From: Anaerolineales bacterium
GTDB taxonomy: Bacteria > Chloroflexota > Anaerolineae > Anaerolineales > E44-bin32
Reading direction: 5' to 3'
Length of the DNA: 64,000 nucleotides
NCBI GenBank assembly: GCA_029210945.1
Contig: JARGGH010000001.1
Location: forward strand, 113,172-177,171
The notes beneath the pieces were generated by a model that saw nothing but the letters and a program-made list of their open reading frames with translations, did not search any database and had not been told where the DNA came from. This document shows, in pieces, positions 17,114 to 26,186 of the stretch. Position 1 is the first letter of the stretch. Each line of letters begins with the position of its first letter. Position numbers and translations under genes: made by a program.

Positions 17114-18693
17114 TCATCGAGATGCCTCCATATCCCACCGGTCATCGCTCCGAGCACATTCAGCGACGGGATCGCCGCATGTGCTATCTCATACGGATCC
17201 TGGTCCAATACGATCAGATCGGCCTGATACCCCTTCTCAAGCCGTCCGAAGTGGTCTCCGCAGCCCACCGCGATCGGCGGATTGACAGAGTAAGCCTCTA
17301 GTGCAGTTTGAAGATCGAGACATTCTTCGGGAACCCAGGTGGGCGTTTCTGGATCCTCTGATGCAAGTTTGCGCGTAAGCGCAGCGTACAAGCCGAGCCA
17401 GGGGTCAGGCGTCTCAACGGGAGCGTCTGAGCCGAAGATGAGCAGCGAATCCGTCGACTGAACGCTCCGCCAGGCATAAGCCCATCGGGTGCGTTCGCCC
17501 CAATAGCGATCAGCGGTCAGATGGTCGGATGGGGCATGAAGCGGCTGCATTGAAATCGTGATATTCGCCCCGGACAAGTTTTCGAGGTCGGCGGGGTGAA
17601 CAATCTGCAAATGTTCGATACGGTGCGGAACAGCCGGCGCCGGGATTTCTTCTTGAAGGCTGTGAAGCGCGTCGATCACCGTTCGGCAGGCTCGATCGCC
17701 GATGGCATGGATCGTGAGCGGGAATCCTGCGGTGCTCGCGCTTCTGCCAATCTCGATAATTTCGTCTTGCGAGAGCAGGAGTATCCCATTATTTTCAGGC
17801 TGGGATTCATAAGGGGCGAGCATTGCGGCGGTCTGGGGACCGAGCGCGCCGTCTGTAAACAGCTTTAGATGGCCAATCCTGAGCCAATCGCCTCCGAAGC
17901 CGGATTGCATTCCCAGATCGATCGCAGACTGAAATTGATCCTTCTGGATGTTCTTCGTGACCCTGATATGAAGTTCCCCTGCGCGATGCAGCTCCTGGAG
18001 TGCGCTGAAGCAGCGTGAACCATCGTAATCATGGACAGAGGTGATGCCATAACCGAGCAGCCTCTCCTGGGCTCGGCTGATTGATTTGCGTGTTTGCTCA
18101 GCGCCAGGTCGCGGGATCTTTTCGGAAACCAACTTCATCGCATCTTCGAAGAGCAAGCCATTTAATTTTCCATCCGAGTCGTGGCCGACGCGGTCACTCG
18201 TCGAGACGTTGTCGTGATCATCCACGTCACATAAGGCAAGTGCAGCTAGGTTAACCCAGGCCGCGTGCAGCGATTTCGCCGTGAGGTAAACGGGGTTCTC
18301 TGGGGCCGCTGCAGTCAGTTCTTCCAGGGTTCCATAACGGCCCCACGCATTTTGGTCCCAGCCGTGCCCCCGGATCCACTCGCCTGGCAATGCATGTCGT
18401 GCGGCATCAGCGACATGTTCGAGACAGATATCGAGGCTGGTTGTCTCGCAGTCAATCTGGCTCAGTGAGTGCGCGTATTTCTCGAGATGGATGTGCGCAT
18501 CGGTCAGACCTGGCAAAATCGTGTGCCCCCTCAAATCGAAGATGTGGTCGGCATGAGATTCCCATTCCGATTCAAGGGACGCATCCCCGGCGTCGAGAAT
18601 TTCGGAATCTGAGATGACTAAGCAGTCGTACGTTTGACCGCGGATGCATGCGGGATAGATCCGCGCATTTTTAATTAGCGTAATCGGTTTCAA
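17110..18693 (-). CDS. YtcJ-like metal-dependent amidohydrolase
   Basis: This 527-residue amidohydrolase of the amidohydro_3/YtcJ group starts at TTG 18693. It has the N-terminal composite domain, the metal-binding DAHIHLEKY near 62, an internal IHAIGDRACRTVID and IEHLQIVHPADL, and the late Asp in FGSDAPVETPDPW that completes the metal site. The C-terminal EKGYQADLIVLDQDP is the usual closing beta domain. Relatives hydrolyse diverse amides or formylated compounds, and the substrate here is unknown. It is last in the fmt-glp operon-like block. Confidence 0.88.
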   Translation of the reverse strand: MKPITLIKNARIYPACIRGQTYDCLVISDSEILDAGDASLESEWESHADHIFDLRGHTILPGLTDAHIHLEKYAHSLSQIDCETTSLDICLEHVADAARHALPGEWIRGHGWDQNAWGRYGTLEELTAAAPENPVYLTAKSLHAAWVNLAALALCDVDDHDNVSTSDRVGHDSDGKLNGLLFEDAMKLVSEKIPRPGAEQTRKSISRAQERLLGYGITSVHDYDGSRCFSALQELHRAGELHIRVTKNIQKDQFQSAIDLGMQSGFGGDWLRIGHLKLFTDGALGPQTAAMLAPYESQPENNGILLLSQDEIIEIGRSASTAGFPLTIHAIGDRACRTVIDALHSLQEEIPAPAVPHRIEHLQIVHPADLENLSGANITISMQPLHAPSDHLTADRYWGERTRWAYAWRSVQSTDSLLIFGSDAPVETPDPWLGLYAALTRKLASEDPETPTWVPEECLDLQTALEAYSVNPPIAVGCGDHFGRLEKGYQADLIVLDQDPYEIAHAAIPSLNVLGAMTGGIWRHLDD

Positions 18694-18717
18694 ACCTGAG
18701 ACTCCATTTCTGGTGAT

Positions 18718-19350
18718 TCAAAGATGAGCGGTCGAGTTAAAGGCATCGATATACCAGCGCGCTTCCAAGTGATCGTAGCGCAGATCAGCGAAGCCAGTAT
18801 TTGCAAGCGAAATCCGAGCGGGTCGAGTGCGTCCGGACGACGGGGCGATCCCAAGGACTGCCCTCAGCACCGCGCCGAGAAAGCCACCATGAGACACAAT
18901 CAAGTAAGAGCCGGGATCAAGCAAGATTAATTTGTGGATCGCTTTGCAGGCACGGATATGCAGTTCCCACTCCGATTCCCCGCTATCGAATACCGGCTCA
19001 TACGGGGATGCGTTCGGTCGGTCAGCGTACCATTGATTTGCCTGATCATACGGCGCGCCCTCGGCCTCCCCGTGATGCCTTTCCTCCCAGAGATCATCAA
19101 ATTCGAGCTCGAGCTTCAGGGCGGTGGCGAGCAGGACGGCGCTGCTGCGGGCACGCGTCAATGGGCTGCTGATGATGCGGTCAAAAGATCGGTTTTGTGC
19201 TTTCCAGAAGTCGATCAGCATTTCGATCTGCTGCTGGCCTTCCTGCGCGAGCGGGTAATCAATCCGGCCCTGTATGATGCCCTCTTTATTGCCCTCAGAA
19301 AGTCCGTGCCTGAGAAAGACAAAGGAAGACTGCGCTTTGGATAGACTCAA
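18718..19350 (-). CDS. Histidine phosphatase family protein (phosphoglycerate-mutase-like)
   Basis: This 210-residue enzyme has the catalytic LRHG motif near the N-terminus, the second Arg in SSPLTRAR, the acid/base Glu region and the second catalytic His in IVSHGGFLGAVLR. Members remove phosphate from sugars, nucleotides or cofactor precursors. The TTG at 19350 is preferred over an upstream TTG at 19383. AGAGGAG lies six bases upstream, and the TTG overlaps the glpB stop (TTGA), as expected for coupled translation. The link to glycerol phosphate metabolism is only positional. Confidence 0.85.
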   Translation of the reverse strand: MSLSKAQSSFVFLRHGLSEGNKEGIIQGRIDYPLAQEGQQQIEMLIDFWKAQNRSFDRIISSPLTRARSSAVLLATALKLELEFDDLWEERHHGEAEGAPYDQANQWYADRPNASPYEPVFDSGESEWELHIRACKAIHKLILLDPGSYLIVSHGGFLGAVLRAVLGIAPSSGRTRPARISLANTGFADLRYDHLEARWYIDAFNSTAHL

Positions 19351-20585
19351 GACAGGCTCCTCTGCAGGTGGTTGACCGCACAAAATGCCGTCGCGATGTC
19401 GACGCCTTGTCGGGAGCCTTCAAATGTTCGATCCGCTCCCCCGATTATCCCGCCGATTGCGTAAAGGTTCTCGAACATCGGATCGCCATGAACGTCCAAA
19501 GGCTGCATGCTCTCATTGACAGAAAGGCCCATTCTTGCATAGGGCTGCGGATCATAGATAGAGCTCTCAGTCCAATCTGTGCGGGTTGTTTCGACCCTGA
19601 CCGGGAGATTGAAGACCGGTTCAAGCACCCGCTGATCCTGCGTGGCGTGCAAGCCGCCGTGCAGGAACGATCCGGTCGCGAGGATCGTAGAGCGGCTGTC
19701 GATGACGAACCGGCGGCCGGCACCATCGAGAAGCGCGCCGGCAACCCGAACGCCGTCACGCTGTCTCTGTGCACGGCCGGTCGCGGTTGGTCCTTCGATA
19801 ATTCGAGTGCCATTGCGCTCTGCATGCCTGCGCAAGGCGAGCTCGAGACGCAAGCCCGGGACGGAGGGGGGCAGGGTCGGGATTTCAAAAACAGGTATCG
19901 AGAGCGTGTTTTCGAGAATGGTGAGAGCCTCGAGGTGGTTTTCAATCCCGAGGACGGCGGGCAGACCAAGTCTTTTGGCGCCGACGAGATGCGGCTTCCA
20001 GGCGCGCGCGTTCTCGACCGTCCACTCCAGATCGTCAAACATCCGGGCTGCGTCCTGGGGGTACAAATCCCGATGGGAAAACGGATGCAGCAGGGGTAGT
20101 TCTACGACCTTTTCAACATGATTAGCAGCACTGGCAGGATTTGTGTGCAGATAGTGAGGTTGAAAATCTCGCAGCGAACTGAATGCACCTAAAGAGATCG
20201 GCTCGTTTAATATTTTCGGATCGCCGGCGAGGTAGCCTGAAGGGACGTACGCGACGTGGCGAGCGTCTCCAGTGGCGGTCAGAATGTGCCTGTTCGTGGA
20301 TCGACCTCCCTCAAAAGGCAGGCCTTCATCGCCGGTGATCTCAAGAAACGCCTTGATGCCCTCAGAGAGATTCGTGATTCCTGCCAGGGCGAAGGGGTGG
20401 GGCGGGTCGAGTTTTGCGATCGACCGGGATGGTGACGAACGCGAAAAGAGCTCCACGGCACCATGCGAAAGCGTCAGACCACCGCGCCCCCGCATCACAA
20501 GGGTGGTGATCATATTCTGGCGGGATGTCAAACAGGCCGCAAAGAGTCCCGACAATCCACCACCGACAACGAGCACATCGATCAC
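19347..20585 (-). CDS. glpB: Anaerobic glycerol-3-phosphate dehydrogenase subunit B
   Basis: This 412-residue flavoprotein has an N-terminal dinucleotide fold (VLVVGGGLSGLFAA), the GlpB segment GLTLSHGAVELFS, and a C-terminal FAD-binding stretch (LYAIGGIIGGADRTFEG). GlpB works with GlpA to oxidise glycerol-3-phosphate and pass electrons to quinone, normally through the iron-sulfur subunit GlpC. Its GTG start overlaps the glpA stop by four bases. No glpC is found in this window, so the electron acceptor is open. Confidence 0.9.
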   Translation of the reverse strand: MIDVLVVGGGLSGLFAACLTSRQNMITTLVMRGRGGLTLSHGAVELFSRSSPSRSIAKLDPPHPFALAGITNLSEGIKAFLEITGDEGLPFEGGRSTNRHILTATGDARHVAYVPSGYLAGDPKILNEPISLGAFSSLRDFQPHYLHTNPASAANHVEKVVELPLLHPFSHRDLYPQDAARMFDDLEWTVENARAWKPHLVGAKRLGLPAVLGIENHLEALTILENTLSIPVFEIPTLPPSVPGLRLELALRRHAERNGTRIIEGPTATGRAQRQRDGVRVAGALLDGAGRRFVIDSRSTILATGSFLHGGLHATQDQRVLEPVFNLPVRVETTRTDWTESSIYDPQPYARMGLSVNESMQPLDVHGDPMFENLYAIGGIIGGADRTFEGSRQGVDIATAFCAVNHLQRSLS

Positions 20586-22165
20586 GTTAAATTTGTCCTG
20601 TGCTCGTCACCGAGCAGTTCAAGGTAGATCCGGCGCATAAAATCTATCTGGCGCAATCCTCCGTCCCATGCCAGCGGGCTGAGTCCCTTCAAGCGTTCGT
20701 TCAAAAAAGATTCCAGGAATGAAACACTCACGATAGATGGTTTGATCCGGCTGGCGATACCTGCTGCCCGGTAAGCGCAGAACGCACCCTGGCAGGGACC
20801 CATGCCCAGGCGGAGGTCGCGGCGCAAGTCGTCAAGCGAAGGTCGCTCATCGGACAAGATTGCTCGCTCGAGCTGAGTTTGATTAACCAGCTCACACTCG
20901 CATATCAGGTGGTCGTTATCCGATCGAGATACCGATTCTGACTGACGTTCTAACCTTTCGGGAAGGGTGAACAGCGTTGTACTTGCCGCCGGTGCGAGCG
21001 GGGTTGTTGCTGTTGTGCAGGTGGCCTCTTGCTCGAGTTTGTTGCAGATCAGGTCAACAGTCTCTTCTGCCATCAGTCGGAATGTTGTCAGCTTCCCTCC
21101 GATTATGCTCACAAGACCGTCGACTCCATCGGCTTCTTTATGATCAAGCAGCGCATGTGCCCGGGGGAGTGAACGAGTTTCACCCTGGGCTGGACCGGGT
21201 TGATAGAGTGGGCGGATTCCTGCCCAGGCCCTTAGTGCCCTTGCGCTCTGCAAACCCGGGATCATGAAATCTCCTTCTGCGATCAAGAGATCGATCTCCC
21301 AGGGCTGAATCTCGAGCGCATCCGGGGATTCGACCGGTGTGTCGGTTGTACCCAGAACGCAGACCGTGCCAACTGGGACGATGATGTCACCGTCTGAAGG
21401 GGGCTTAAGGCGGTTCACGACCGTATCGACGATGCGCGTCGCCATCGCAACCATGGTTCCTTTCCCGAGCGAAAGCGGGAGATCCACTCTGGCAAGTCGC
21501 GCCACTCCGGCTGCCCAGGGGCCGGCCGCGTTTACAACGACCTCTGCATCGAGATTAAAGCGGCGACCGGTGATGAGATCGGATATCTCTGCGCCCGTGG
21601 TTCGTTCGCCTTCTCGGCGCAAGCGGTCAAGACGGTGGCGAAGAAGCACCTGGCCACCAGCAGCTTCGATATTGTCCTTCAGCAGATGTGCAAGATCGAA
21701 AGAATCAAGAGCGGCGTCCTGCAATTCGAATGCTCGTGCAATCCGCGGGTTGAGCAATGGCTCGCGCTCATTCAAACTGGATAAACTAAGTTCATCGGCG
21801 GGGACTCCCAACTTCTGACAGGCCGCATGCCATCGGTCGGAATAATCCAGCGGATCCGCAGGCGTAGCGATGAACAAACCACCGGTATTCTCGATTGTTG
21901 TGGGAGCGATATTCCTCAGGATCTGATTCTCGTGAGCGCAATCCAGAGCGGACTGCGGGTCGCTTACGACATATCGGCCGCCTGAATGAAGCAAACCGTG
22001 GTAGCGTCCGGATGTGCCCTGGGCGAGGTCAAATTGCTCGATAAGGACAACCTTGAGACCACGCAGAGCTGCATCCCAGGCGATGCCCAGGCCGGTCGCG
22101 CCGCCGCCAATGACGAGAACTTGTGTTGAGAGTGAGGCCATAGATAACATTCTGCCACAATTCAT
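20582..22165 (-). CDS. glpA: Anaerobic glycerol-3-phosphate dehydrogenase subunit A
   Basis: This 527-residue FAD-dependent dehydrogenase oxidises glycerol-3-phosphate to dihydroxyacetone phosphate. The N-terminal VLVIGGGATGLGIAWDAALRG and the RYHGLLHSGGRY active-site region are typical of the GlpA/GlpD family. The C-terminal BFD-like [2Fe-2S] region (CECE ... LGMGPCQGAFC) marks GlpA. The start is uncertain. ATGs at 22165, 22150 and 22141 are possible, and the last gives the N-terminus closest to known GlpA. It lies 26 nt after the GNAT gene. Confidence 0.92.
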   Translation of the reverse strand: MNCGRMLSMASLSTQVLVIGGGATGLGIAWDAALRGLKVVLIEQFDLAQGTSGRYHGLLHSGGRYVVSDPQSALDCAHENQILRNIAPTTIENTGGLFIATPADPLDYSDRWHAACQKLGVPADELSLSSLNEREPLLNPRIARAFELQDAALDSFDLAHLLKDNIEAAGGQVLLRHRLDRLRREGERTTGAEISDLITGRRFNLDAEVVVNAAGPWAAGVARLARVDLPLSLGKGTMVAMATRIVDTVVNRLKPPSDGDIIVPVGTVCVLGTTDTPVESPDALEIQPWEIDLLIAEGDFMIPGLQSARALRAWAGIRPLYQPGPAQGETRSLPRAHALLDHKEADGVDGLVSIIGGKLTTFRLMAEETVDLICNKLEQEATCTTATTPLAPAASTTLFTLPERLERQSESVSRSDNDHLICECELVNQTQLERAILSDERPSLDDLRRDLRLGMGPCQGAFCAYRAAGIASRIKPSIVSVSFLESFLNERLKGLSPLAWDGGLRQIDFMRRIYLELLGDEHRTNLT

Positions 22166-22191
22166 TGTGGCTGATAAACTACACCGGCGAT

Positions 22192-22629
22192 TCAGAGATG
22201 GCGGTTGAATTCGAGCAGGGTAGCGGATTGCTCAAACTGCAACGCGGTCAGGAACGCGTGTGCTCCCGAATCGGCAACCGGGATACGGATCTGCAGTGAC
22301 CGATAATCGGACTGTCTGGCCCAGGTCTCGGCGGCGTTGAGAAGCTGACGCCCGATGCCGCGCCGCCGGTTAGCACTCCGGACAATCAAATCAACTACCT
22401 CAACCGAACTGGCGCCAGCGAGATCGCTGTGCACACGCAGATGGGCAAATCCCACCAGGAAATCTCTTTCAACAGCGAGGAGTAACCGTTCACTGCGCGG
22501 GAGTGCGTCGATTATCTCCTTCAGAGAAGAACTTGAGATGGTTCGTCCGATCTCTTTATTCAGCAATGTTATCTGTTCAATGAATATTTCGGGAGGGTGC
22601 ATCGTTCGCAGAATTTGCAATTCAGTCAT
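22192..22629 (-). CDS. GNAT family N-acetyltransferase
   Basis: This 145-residue protein has the GNAT core. The acetyl-CoA-binding loop RSANRRRGIGRQLLNAAETWAR lies near residues 85-105 and is preceded by strand VEVVDLIV. The N-terminal half, with LVGFAHLRVHSD, corresponds to beta strands 2-3. The target is unknown. It begins 6 nt after the fmt stop, so it belongs to the same transcription unit as fmt and glpAB. Confidence 0.85.
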   Translation of the reverse strand: MTELQILRTMHPPEIFIEQITLLNKEIGRTISSSSLKEIIDALPRSERLLLAVERDFLVGFAHLRVHSDLAGASSVEVVDLIVRSANRRRGIGRQLLNAAETWARQSDYRSLQIRIPVADSGAHAFLTALQFEQSATLLEFNRHL

Positions 22630-22635
22630 GCGGCG

Positions 22636-23562
22636 TTAGCTGCGAGTCAACTGTGCACCGATCAAGTCAGGCGCGCCGTTAAGGAAATCGCCTGCGTTCA
22701 TCTCTCGCTTGCCTGCAGGTTGAACGCGCTCGAGAACAAGCGCTCCGGATGCAGTTGAAATTGCAGGAAGCCCTTCAACGAGGATGATCTCGCCGATCTT
22801 CGTTCCCTGGATCAACGTGGCGCGTGCAGCGCGAACGACGATGCGTAAATCGCTCCAGTAGAAAAATGAACTCGGCCAGGGCTCGAACGCCCTTACTTGT
22901 CGGGCCAACCGCTCCGCGTCAAGCTCGGGATCGATCTCTCCGTCTCGCTTTTTTAACATCGGGGCGTAGGTGGATTGAGCGTCCTCCTGAGGAGTCGGGG
23001 TGATGTCGCCCGAAAGGTAGCCCGGGATGCTTTCTACCAGCAGCTCGCCGCCCATCCTGGCCAAACGGCTTTCCAGCTCGCCGCCAGTTTCATCAGGTCG
23101 GATGGGGGTTGCGGTCTGTTTCAGGATTGGACCTGTGTCAAGCCCGGCATCCATTTTCATAATCGTGACCCCGGTCTGCGCATCGCCGGCGAGGATAGCT
23201 GCCTGCACCGGGGCTGCGCCACGCCAACGGGGAAGCAGTGAGGCATGGACGTTGATGCTGCCGTGCACAGGCAGTTCCAGGATCTTTCTGGGGAGGATCT
23301 GGCCGTAAGCTGCGACCACGATTAGACCAGGCCGCAGTGACGCCAGATGGCTGTATACTTTAGTCTCACGGAGGTTTTCGGGCTGTATGACCGGAATTTT
23401 GTATGCGGATGCCTCCCGCTTAACAGCCGATTCTTGAAGTGCGCGGCCGCGACCTGACGGTCGGTCTGGCTGGGTTACCACCGCGCAAAGGTCATATTCA
23501 CGCCGCAATGCGTTAAGGCTTGGCAAGGCGAACTCTGGCGAGCCCATGAAGATGATCTGCAT
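22636..23562 (-). CDS. fmt: Methionyl-tRNA formyltransferase
   Basis: This 308-residue enzyme formylates initiator Met-tRNA using 10-formyltetrahydrofolate. It starts MQIIFMGSPEFALPSL and contains TQPDRPSGRGR, the catalytic block SINVHASLLPRWRGAAPVQ near 110, and the metal/folate-site D in TGVTIMKMDAGLDTGP. The C-terminal RNA-binding domain is complete. The ATG at 23562 is supported by conserved N-terminal sequence and by an extended -10 only six bases upstream, so an apparent six-residue extension to 23580 is rejected. The usual partner genes def and priA are not adjacent. Confidence 0.95.
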   Translation of the reverse strand: MQIIFMGSPEFALPSLNALRREYDLCAVVTQPDRPSGRGRALQESAVKREASAYKIPVIQPENLRETKVYSHLASLRPGLIVVAAYGQILPRKILELPVHGSINVHASLLPRWRGAAPVQAAILAGDAQTGVTIMKMDAGLDTGPILKQTATPIRPDETGGELESRLARMGGELLVESIPGYLSGDITPTPQEDAQSTYAPMLKKRDGEIDPELDAERLARQVRAFEPWPSSFFYWSDLRIVVRAARATLIQGTKIGEIILVEGLPAISTASGALVLERVQPAGKREMNAGDFLNGAPDLIGAQLTRS

Positions 23563-23568
23563 ACCCAA

Positions 23569-23577
23569 ATCGTAGCA
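23569..23577 (-). promoter_or_regulatory. Extended -10 promoter of fmt, leaderless
   Basis: TGCTACGAT on the minus strand ends six bases before the fmt ATG. This is too close for a ribosome site, so the message should be leaderless. Confidence 0.5.
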
Positions 23578-23623
23578 CACGTCGATGTAAGATGGAATAA
23601 ACGATATGAACTGCTGGACGATT

Positions 23624-23629
23624 TATAAT
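23624..23629 (+). promoter_or_regulatory. -10 element upstream of recJ
   Basis: A perfect TATAAT lies 26 bases before the recJ ATG, inside the small palindrome CGATT-TAT-AATCG (23619-23631). An AGGAG ribosome site follows at about 23638. No convincing -35 is present. Confidence 0.45.
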
Positions 23630-23654
23630 CGTTCATTAGGAGACAGGGCTGTGT

Positions 23655-25343
23655 ATGGACAAGATTCAAAAGATTTGGAAATATCCTGACCCGATCCCAG
23701 GCGGGGCGCTATCCGGCATGGAGGACTTCCGGTCCATCGAGCGCCAGGTTCTCTATTCGCGGGGTATCGAAGAACGCGGGCAAGCGTTGAAATTTCTTTC
23801 TGGTGATTATGGCGAGGTGGATGATCCCTTTGCGTTGCTTCAGATGGATCGTGCCGTGGAGCGCATCAAGCGGGCGATCGACCGACGAGAGCCAATCGTC
23901 ATCTATGGCGACTATGACGCCGATGGTGTTTCTTCCGCCGCTTTACTCTATGCGGGCATCAAAGAACTGGGCGGCAGGGTCGCGACCTACTTTCCTGATC
24001 GGTTTACCGAAGGGTACGGCCTCAATAGCGGCGCGATCGACATTTTGGCGGGCGAGGGCTGCGCTTTAATCATTACTGTTGACTGCGGAGTCAGGGCTTA
24101 TCAAGAAGCGCTCCATGCGCGTGAGCACGGCATCGATCTGATCATCACCGATCATCATTTCCCCGGCGAAGTACTCCCCGAAGCCTATGCGCTGATTAAC
24201 CCGAAACAGCCTGGCGATGAATATCCGTTTAAATCGTTGGCAGGTGTCGGCGTCGCAAAAAAATTGATGCAGGCTATCCGGAGCACATATGGCATCGCAG
24301 ATGACGAAAGTGACCTTGATCTGGTCGCCATCGGAACCGTAGCTGATATCGTGCCGCTGGTTGGCGAGAATCGCGTGCTTGTCCGTCGGGGGATCGAACT
24401 TTTGAACCAGACTGATCGGATCGGTTTGCAGGGTTTGATCAAGGTCGCTGGTTACCAGGGCGGTACGATCGATTCAACCGCGATCGGGTTTGCTCTTGGA
24501 CCGAGGATTAATGCTGCCGGACGTTTGAGATCGGCGGAGATGGCTTTTGAACTGCTGGTGAGTGAGGACCTGCATCGTGCCGACGTGCTTGCCGAGCAGT
24601 TGGATCAGATCAATCGTGAGCGCCAGGAGATGATGCATGAGGTTGTCGAGCGGGCGCTCACCCAGCATGAAAAGCAGACCGATCGTGGAAACGTGATCAT
24701 CGATTTTGACGAGGACTACCACGAGGGGGTCATCGGATTGGCGGCCTCAAAATTGACCGAAGCCTTCTACCGACCGTCTATCGTTGGACGCCTGCAAGAA
24801 GATTGGATCACCGCTTCCGCTCGGAGCATACCCGGCTTTCATATGACACGCGCGCTGGAATCAGCCGGTGAATGGATGGATCGATTCGGAGGACATGCGG
24901 CCGCTGCCGGGTTGCGCATTCACCGCAGCAAAATCCACCAGCTGAAAGCGATCCTCGAGGACGAATTTGACGATCAGATGGCTGATGAGACGCTCCAACC
25001 AACCCTGGACATCGATGGCATCGCGACATTCAAAGAGCTCGATGATCGCATGCTGCATTTCCACGACAAACTTGCTCCCTTCGGCGCCGCAAACCCGAGA
25101 CCCCTCCTGGTCTCAAAGAACGTCAATGTGTTGAGCAAGCGGACCGTGGGGAGGGAGGGGGCGCATCTGAAGCTCAGACTCGAGCAAAATGGAAAACCAT
25201 TCGATGCGATTGCTTTTCGCATGGGCGTTCGGCTAAGTGAGCTTAAGTCTGAAATTGATGTTGCTTACCGGCTGGAGCGAAACCACTATCTCGGCTTTAC
25301 GACGCTGCAGTTGAATGTCGTGGATTTCTGTTCATCAGATTAA
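23655..25343 (+). CDS. recJ: Single-stranded-DNA-specific exonuclease RecJ
   Basis: This 562-residue 5'-3' single-strand exonuclease of recombination and mismatch repair has the DHH-family motifs in order: DYDADGVSSAALLY, the ITVDCG strand, the TDHHFPGE motif, and the C-terminal DHHA1 region with GGHAAAAGLRI. An OB-like C-terminal domain follows (ending near NVVDF). The length is normal for RecJ. It is divergent from fmt and appears monocistronic. Confidence 0.95.
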   Translation: MDKIQKIWKYPDPIPGGALSGMEDFRSIERQVLYSRGIEERGQALKFLSGDYGEVDDPFALLQMDRAVERIKRAIDRREPIVIYGDYDADGVSSAALLYAGIKELGGRVATYFPDRFTEGYGLNSGAIDILAGEGCALIITVDCGVRAYQEALHAREHGIDLIITDHHFPGEVLPEAYALINPKQPGDEYPFKSLAGVGVAKKLMQAIRSTYGIADDESDLDLVAIGTVADIVPLVGENRVLVRRGIELLNQTDRIGLQGLIKVAGYQGGTIDSTAIGFALGPRINAAGRLRSAEMAFELLVSEDLHRADVLAEQLDQINRERQEMMHEVVERALTQHEKQTDRGNVIIDFDEDYHEGVIGLAASKLTEAFYRPSIVGRLQEDWITASARSIPGFHMTRALESAGEWMDRFGGHAAAAGLRIHRSKIHQLKAILEDEFDDQMADETLQPTLDIDGIATFKELDDRMLHFHDKLAPFGAANPRPLLVSKNVNVLSKRTVGREGAHLKLRLEQNGKPFDAIAFRMGVRLSELKSEIDVAYRLERNHYLGFTTLQLNVVDFCSSD

Positions 25344-25359
25344 ATATTAACGGCAAGCT

Positions 25360-26046
25360 CTAGTCGACGAAGCGGTATTTTACTAACGTCCAGACGGCCT
25401 CGAAAGCATCGGCCAGCCCAATTTTCTTACCTTCAGCGTATTCGCGCGGGTTAAATGTGATCGGCACTTCGAAGACACGAACTTTCCTCTTTAGCAGCTT
25501 GGCCGTCACCTCAGGCTCAAACTCAAATCGCTTCGAACGGAGCGGAATATCCTTGATGATTTCACGCTTAAAGAGTTTGTAGCCTGTCTCCATGTCCGTC
25601 AGGATGCTGTTGTAGAGCAGATTCGTCATGAGGGTCAGCAGCTTGTTGGCGACCATATGCCAGAACATCGTAACGCGGCGGGGGGCGCCCAGGAAGCGAG
25701 AGCCGTAAACGACATCGGCGATACCTTCTTCAATTGGAGCGAGCAGTTTCGGGTAATCGCGTGGATCGTACTCGAGGTCGGCGTCCTGGATGAGCACAAG
25801 ATCGCCGGAGGCATGTTCGATCCCGGTCCTCACGGCAGCACCCTTACCTTGATTCCGTTCATGCAGGTACAGTTTGATGGCGGGATACTGAGGGACGAGT
25901 TCGCTCAGAAACTCGCGCGTGCCGTCGACGGACCCGTCGTCAACGACGATAATTTCATCCGCAAGCCCGACGGCGTCGACCCGTTTGAGGATCGGTTCGA
26001 TGGTTTGCAACTCGTTGTAAACTGGCATGATCACTGAAAGTTTCAT
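25360..26046 (-). CDS. Family 2 glycosyltransferase, dolichol-phosphate-mannose-synthase-like
   Basis: This 228-residue GT-A enzyme begins MKLSVIMPVYNE. It has the nucleotide-sugar Asp in IIVVDDGSVDGT, the metal-binding D-x-D in LIQDADLEYDP, and the SRFLG and METGYKLFKREII segments typical of polyprenyl-phosphate hexose transferases (DPM1-like, without C-terminal membrane helices). It probably transfers a sugar from a nucleotide to a polyprenyl phosphate. The ATG at 26046 is chosen from family alignment and a -10 seven bases upstream. It is divergent from the AAA+ ATPase gene. Confidence 0.9.
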   Translation of the reverse strand: MKLSVIMPVYNELQTIEPILKRVDAVGLADEIIVVDDGSVDGTREFLSELVPQYPAIKLYLHERNQGKGAAVRTGIEHASGDLVLIQDADLEYDPRDYPKLLAPIEEGIADVVYGSRFLGAPRRVTMFWHMVANKLLTLMTNLLYNSILTDMETGYKLFKREIIKDIPLRSKRFEFEPEVTAKLLKRKVRVFEVPITFNPREYAEGKKIGLADAFEAVWTLVKYRFVD

Positions 26047-26053
26047 GAGGAAA

Positions 26054-26059
26054 ATTTTA
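26054..26059 (-). promoter_or_regulatory. -10 element of the glycosyltransferase gene, leaderless
   Basis: TAAAAT on the minus strand, preceded directly by TG, stands seven bases before the ATG with no Shine-Dalgarno sequence between. Confidence 0.35.
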
Positions 26060-26090
26060 CAGGCGTTGTGCAGTGGGCACAACTACCTAT

Positions 26091-26119
26091 TTGCCCGGTC
26101 TTCCGGCGGTGTATATAAT
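26091..26119 (+). promoter_or_regulatory. Sigma-70-type promoter of the AAA+ ATPase operon
   Basis: TTGCCC (26091-26096), a 17-bp spacer and a perfect TATAAT (26114-26119). The predicted start is near 26126, leaving a leader of about 60 nt before ATG 26187. Confidence 0.75.
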
Positions 26120-26127
26120 TCGGATGA

Positions 26128-26137
26128 CCCAATTGGG
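26128..26137. promoter_or_regulatory. Palindromic operator candidate
   Basis: The perfect ten-base palindrome CCCAATTGGG sits at the predicted transcription start of the AAA+ gene, where a bound repressor would block initiation. Confidence 0.3.
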
Positions 26138-26186
26138 AGATTAATTTCACGCGATTATTCTCAAAGAAATTTTGGAGAAAGAGAAG

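Noticed and set aside
19348..19383. Upstream TTG start of the phosphatase giving EPVLSLSKA, similar to peptides encoded by dispersed repeats in many Chloroflexota genomes
   Set aside because: An AGAGGAG ribosome site and a TTGA overlap favour the TTG at 19350, and I see only one degenerate copy of the sequence, so a repeat family is not supported here.
19368..20099. 243-codon open frame antisense to glpB
   Set aside because: glpB is well supported by family motifs. The antisense translation has no recognisable domain.
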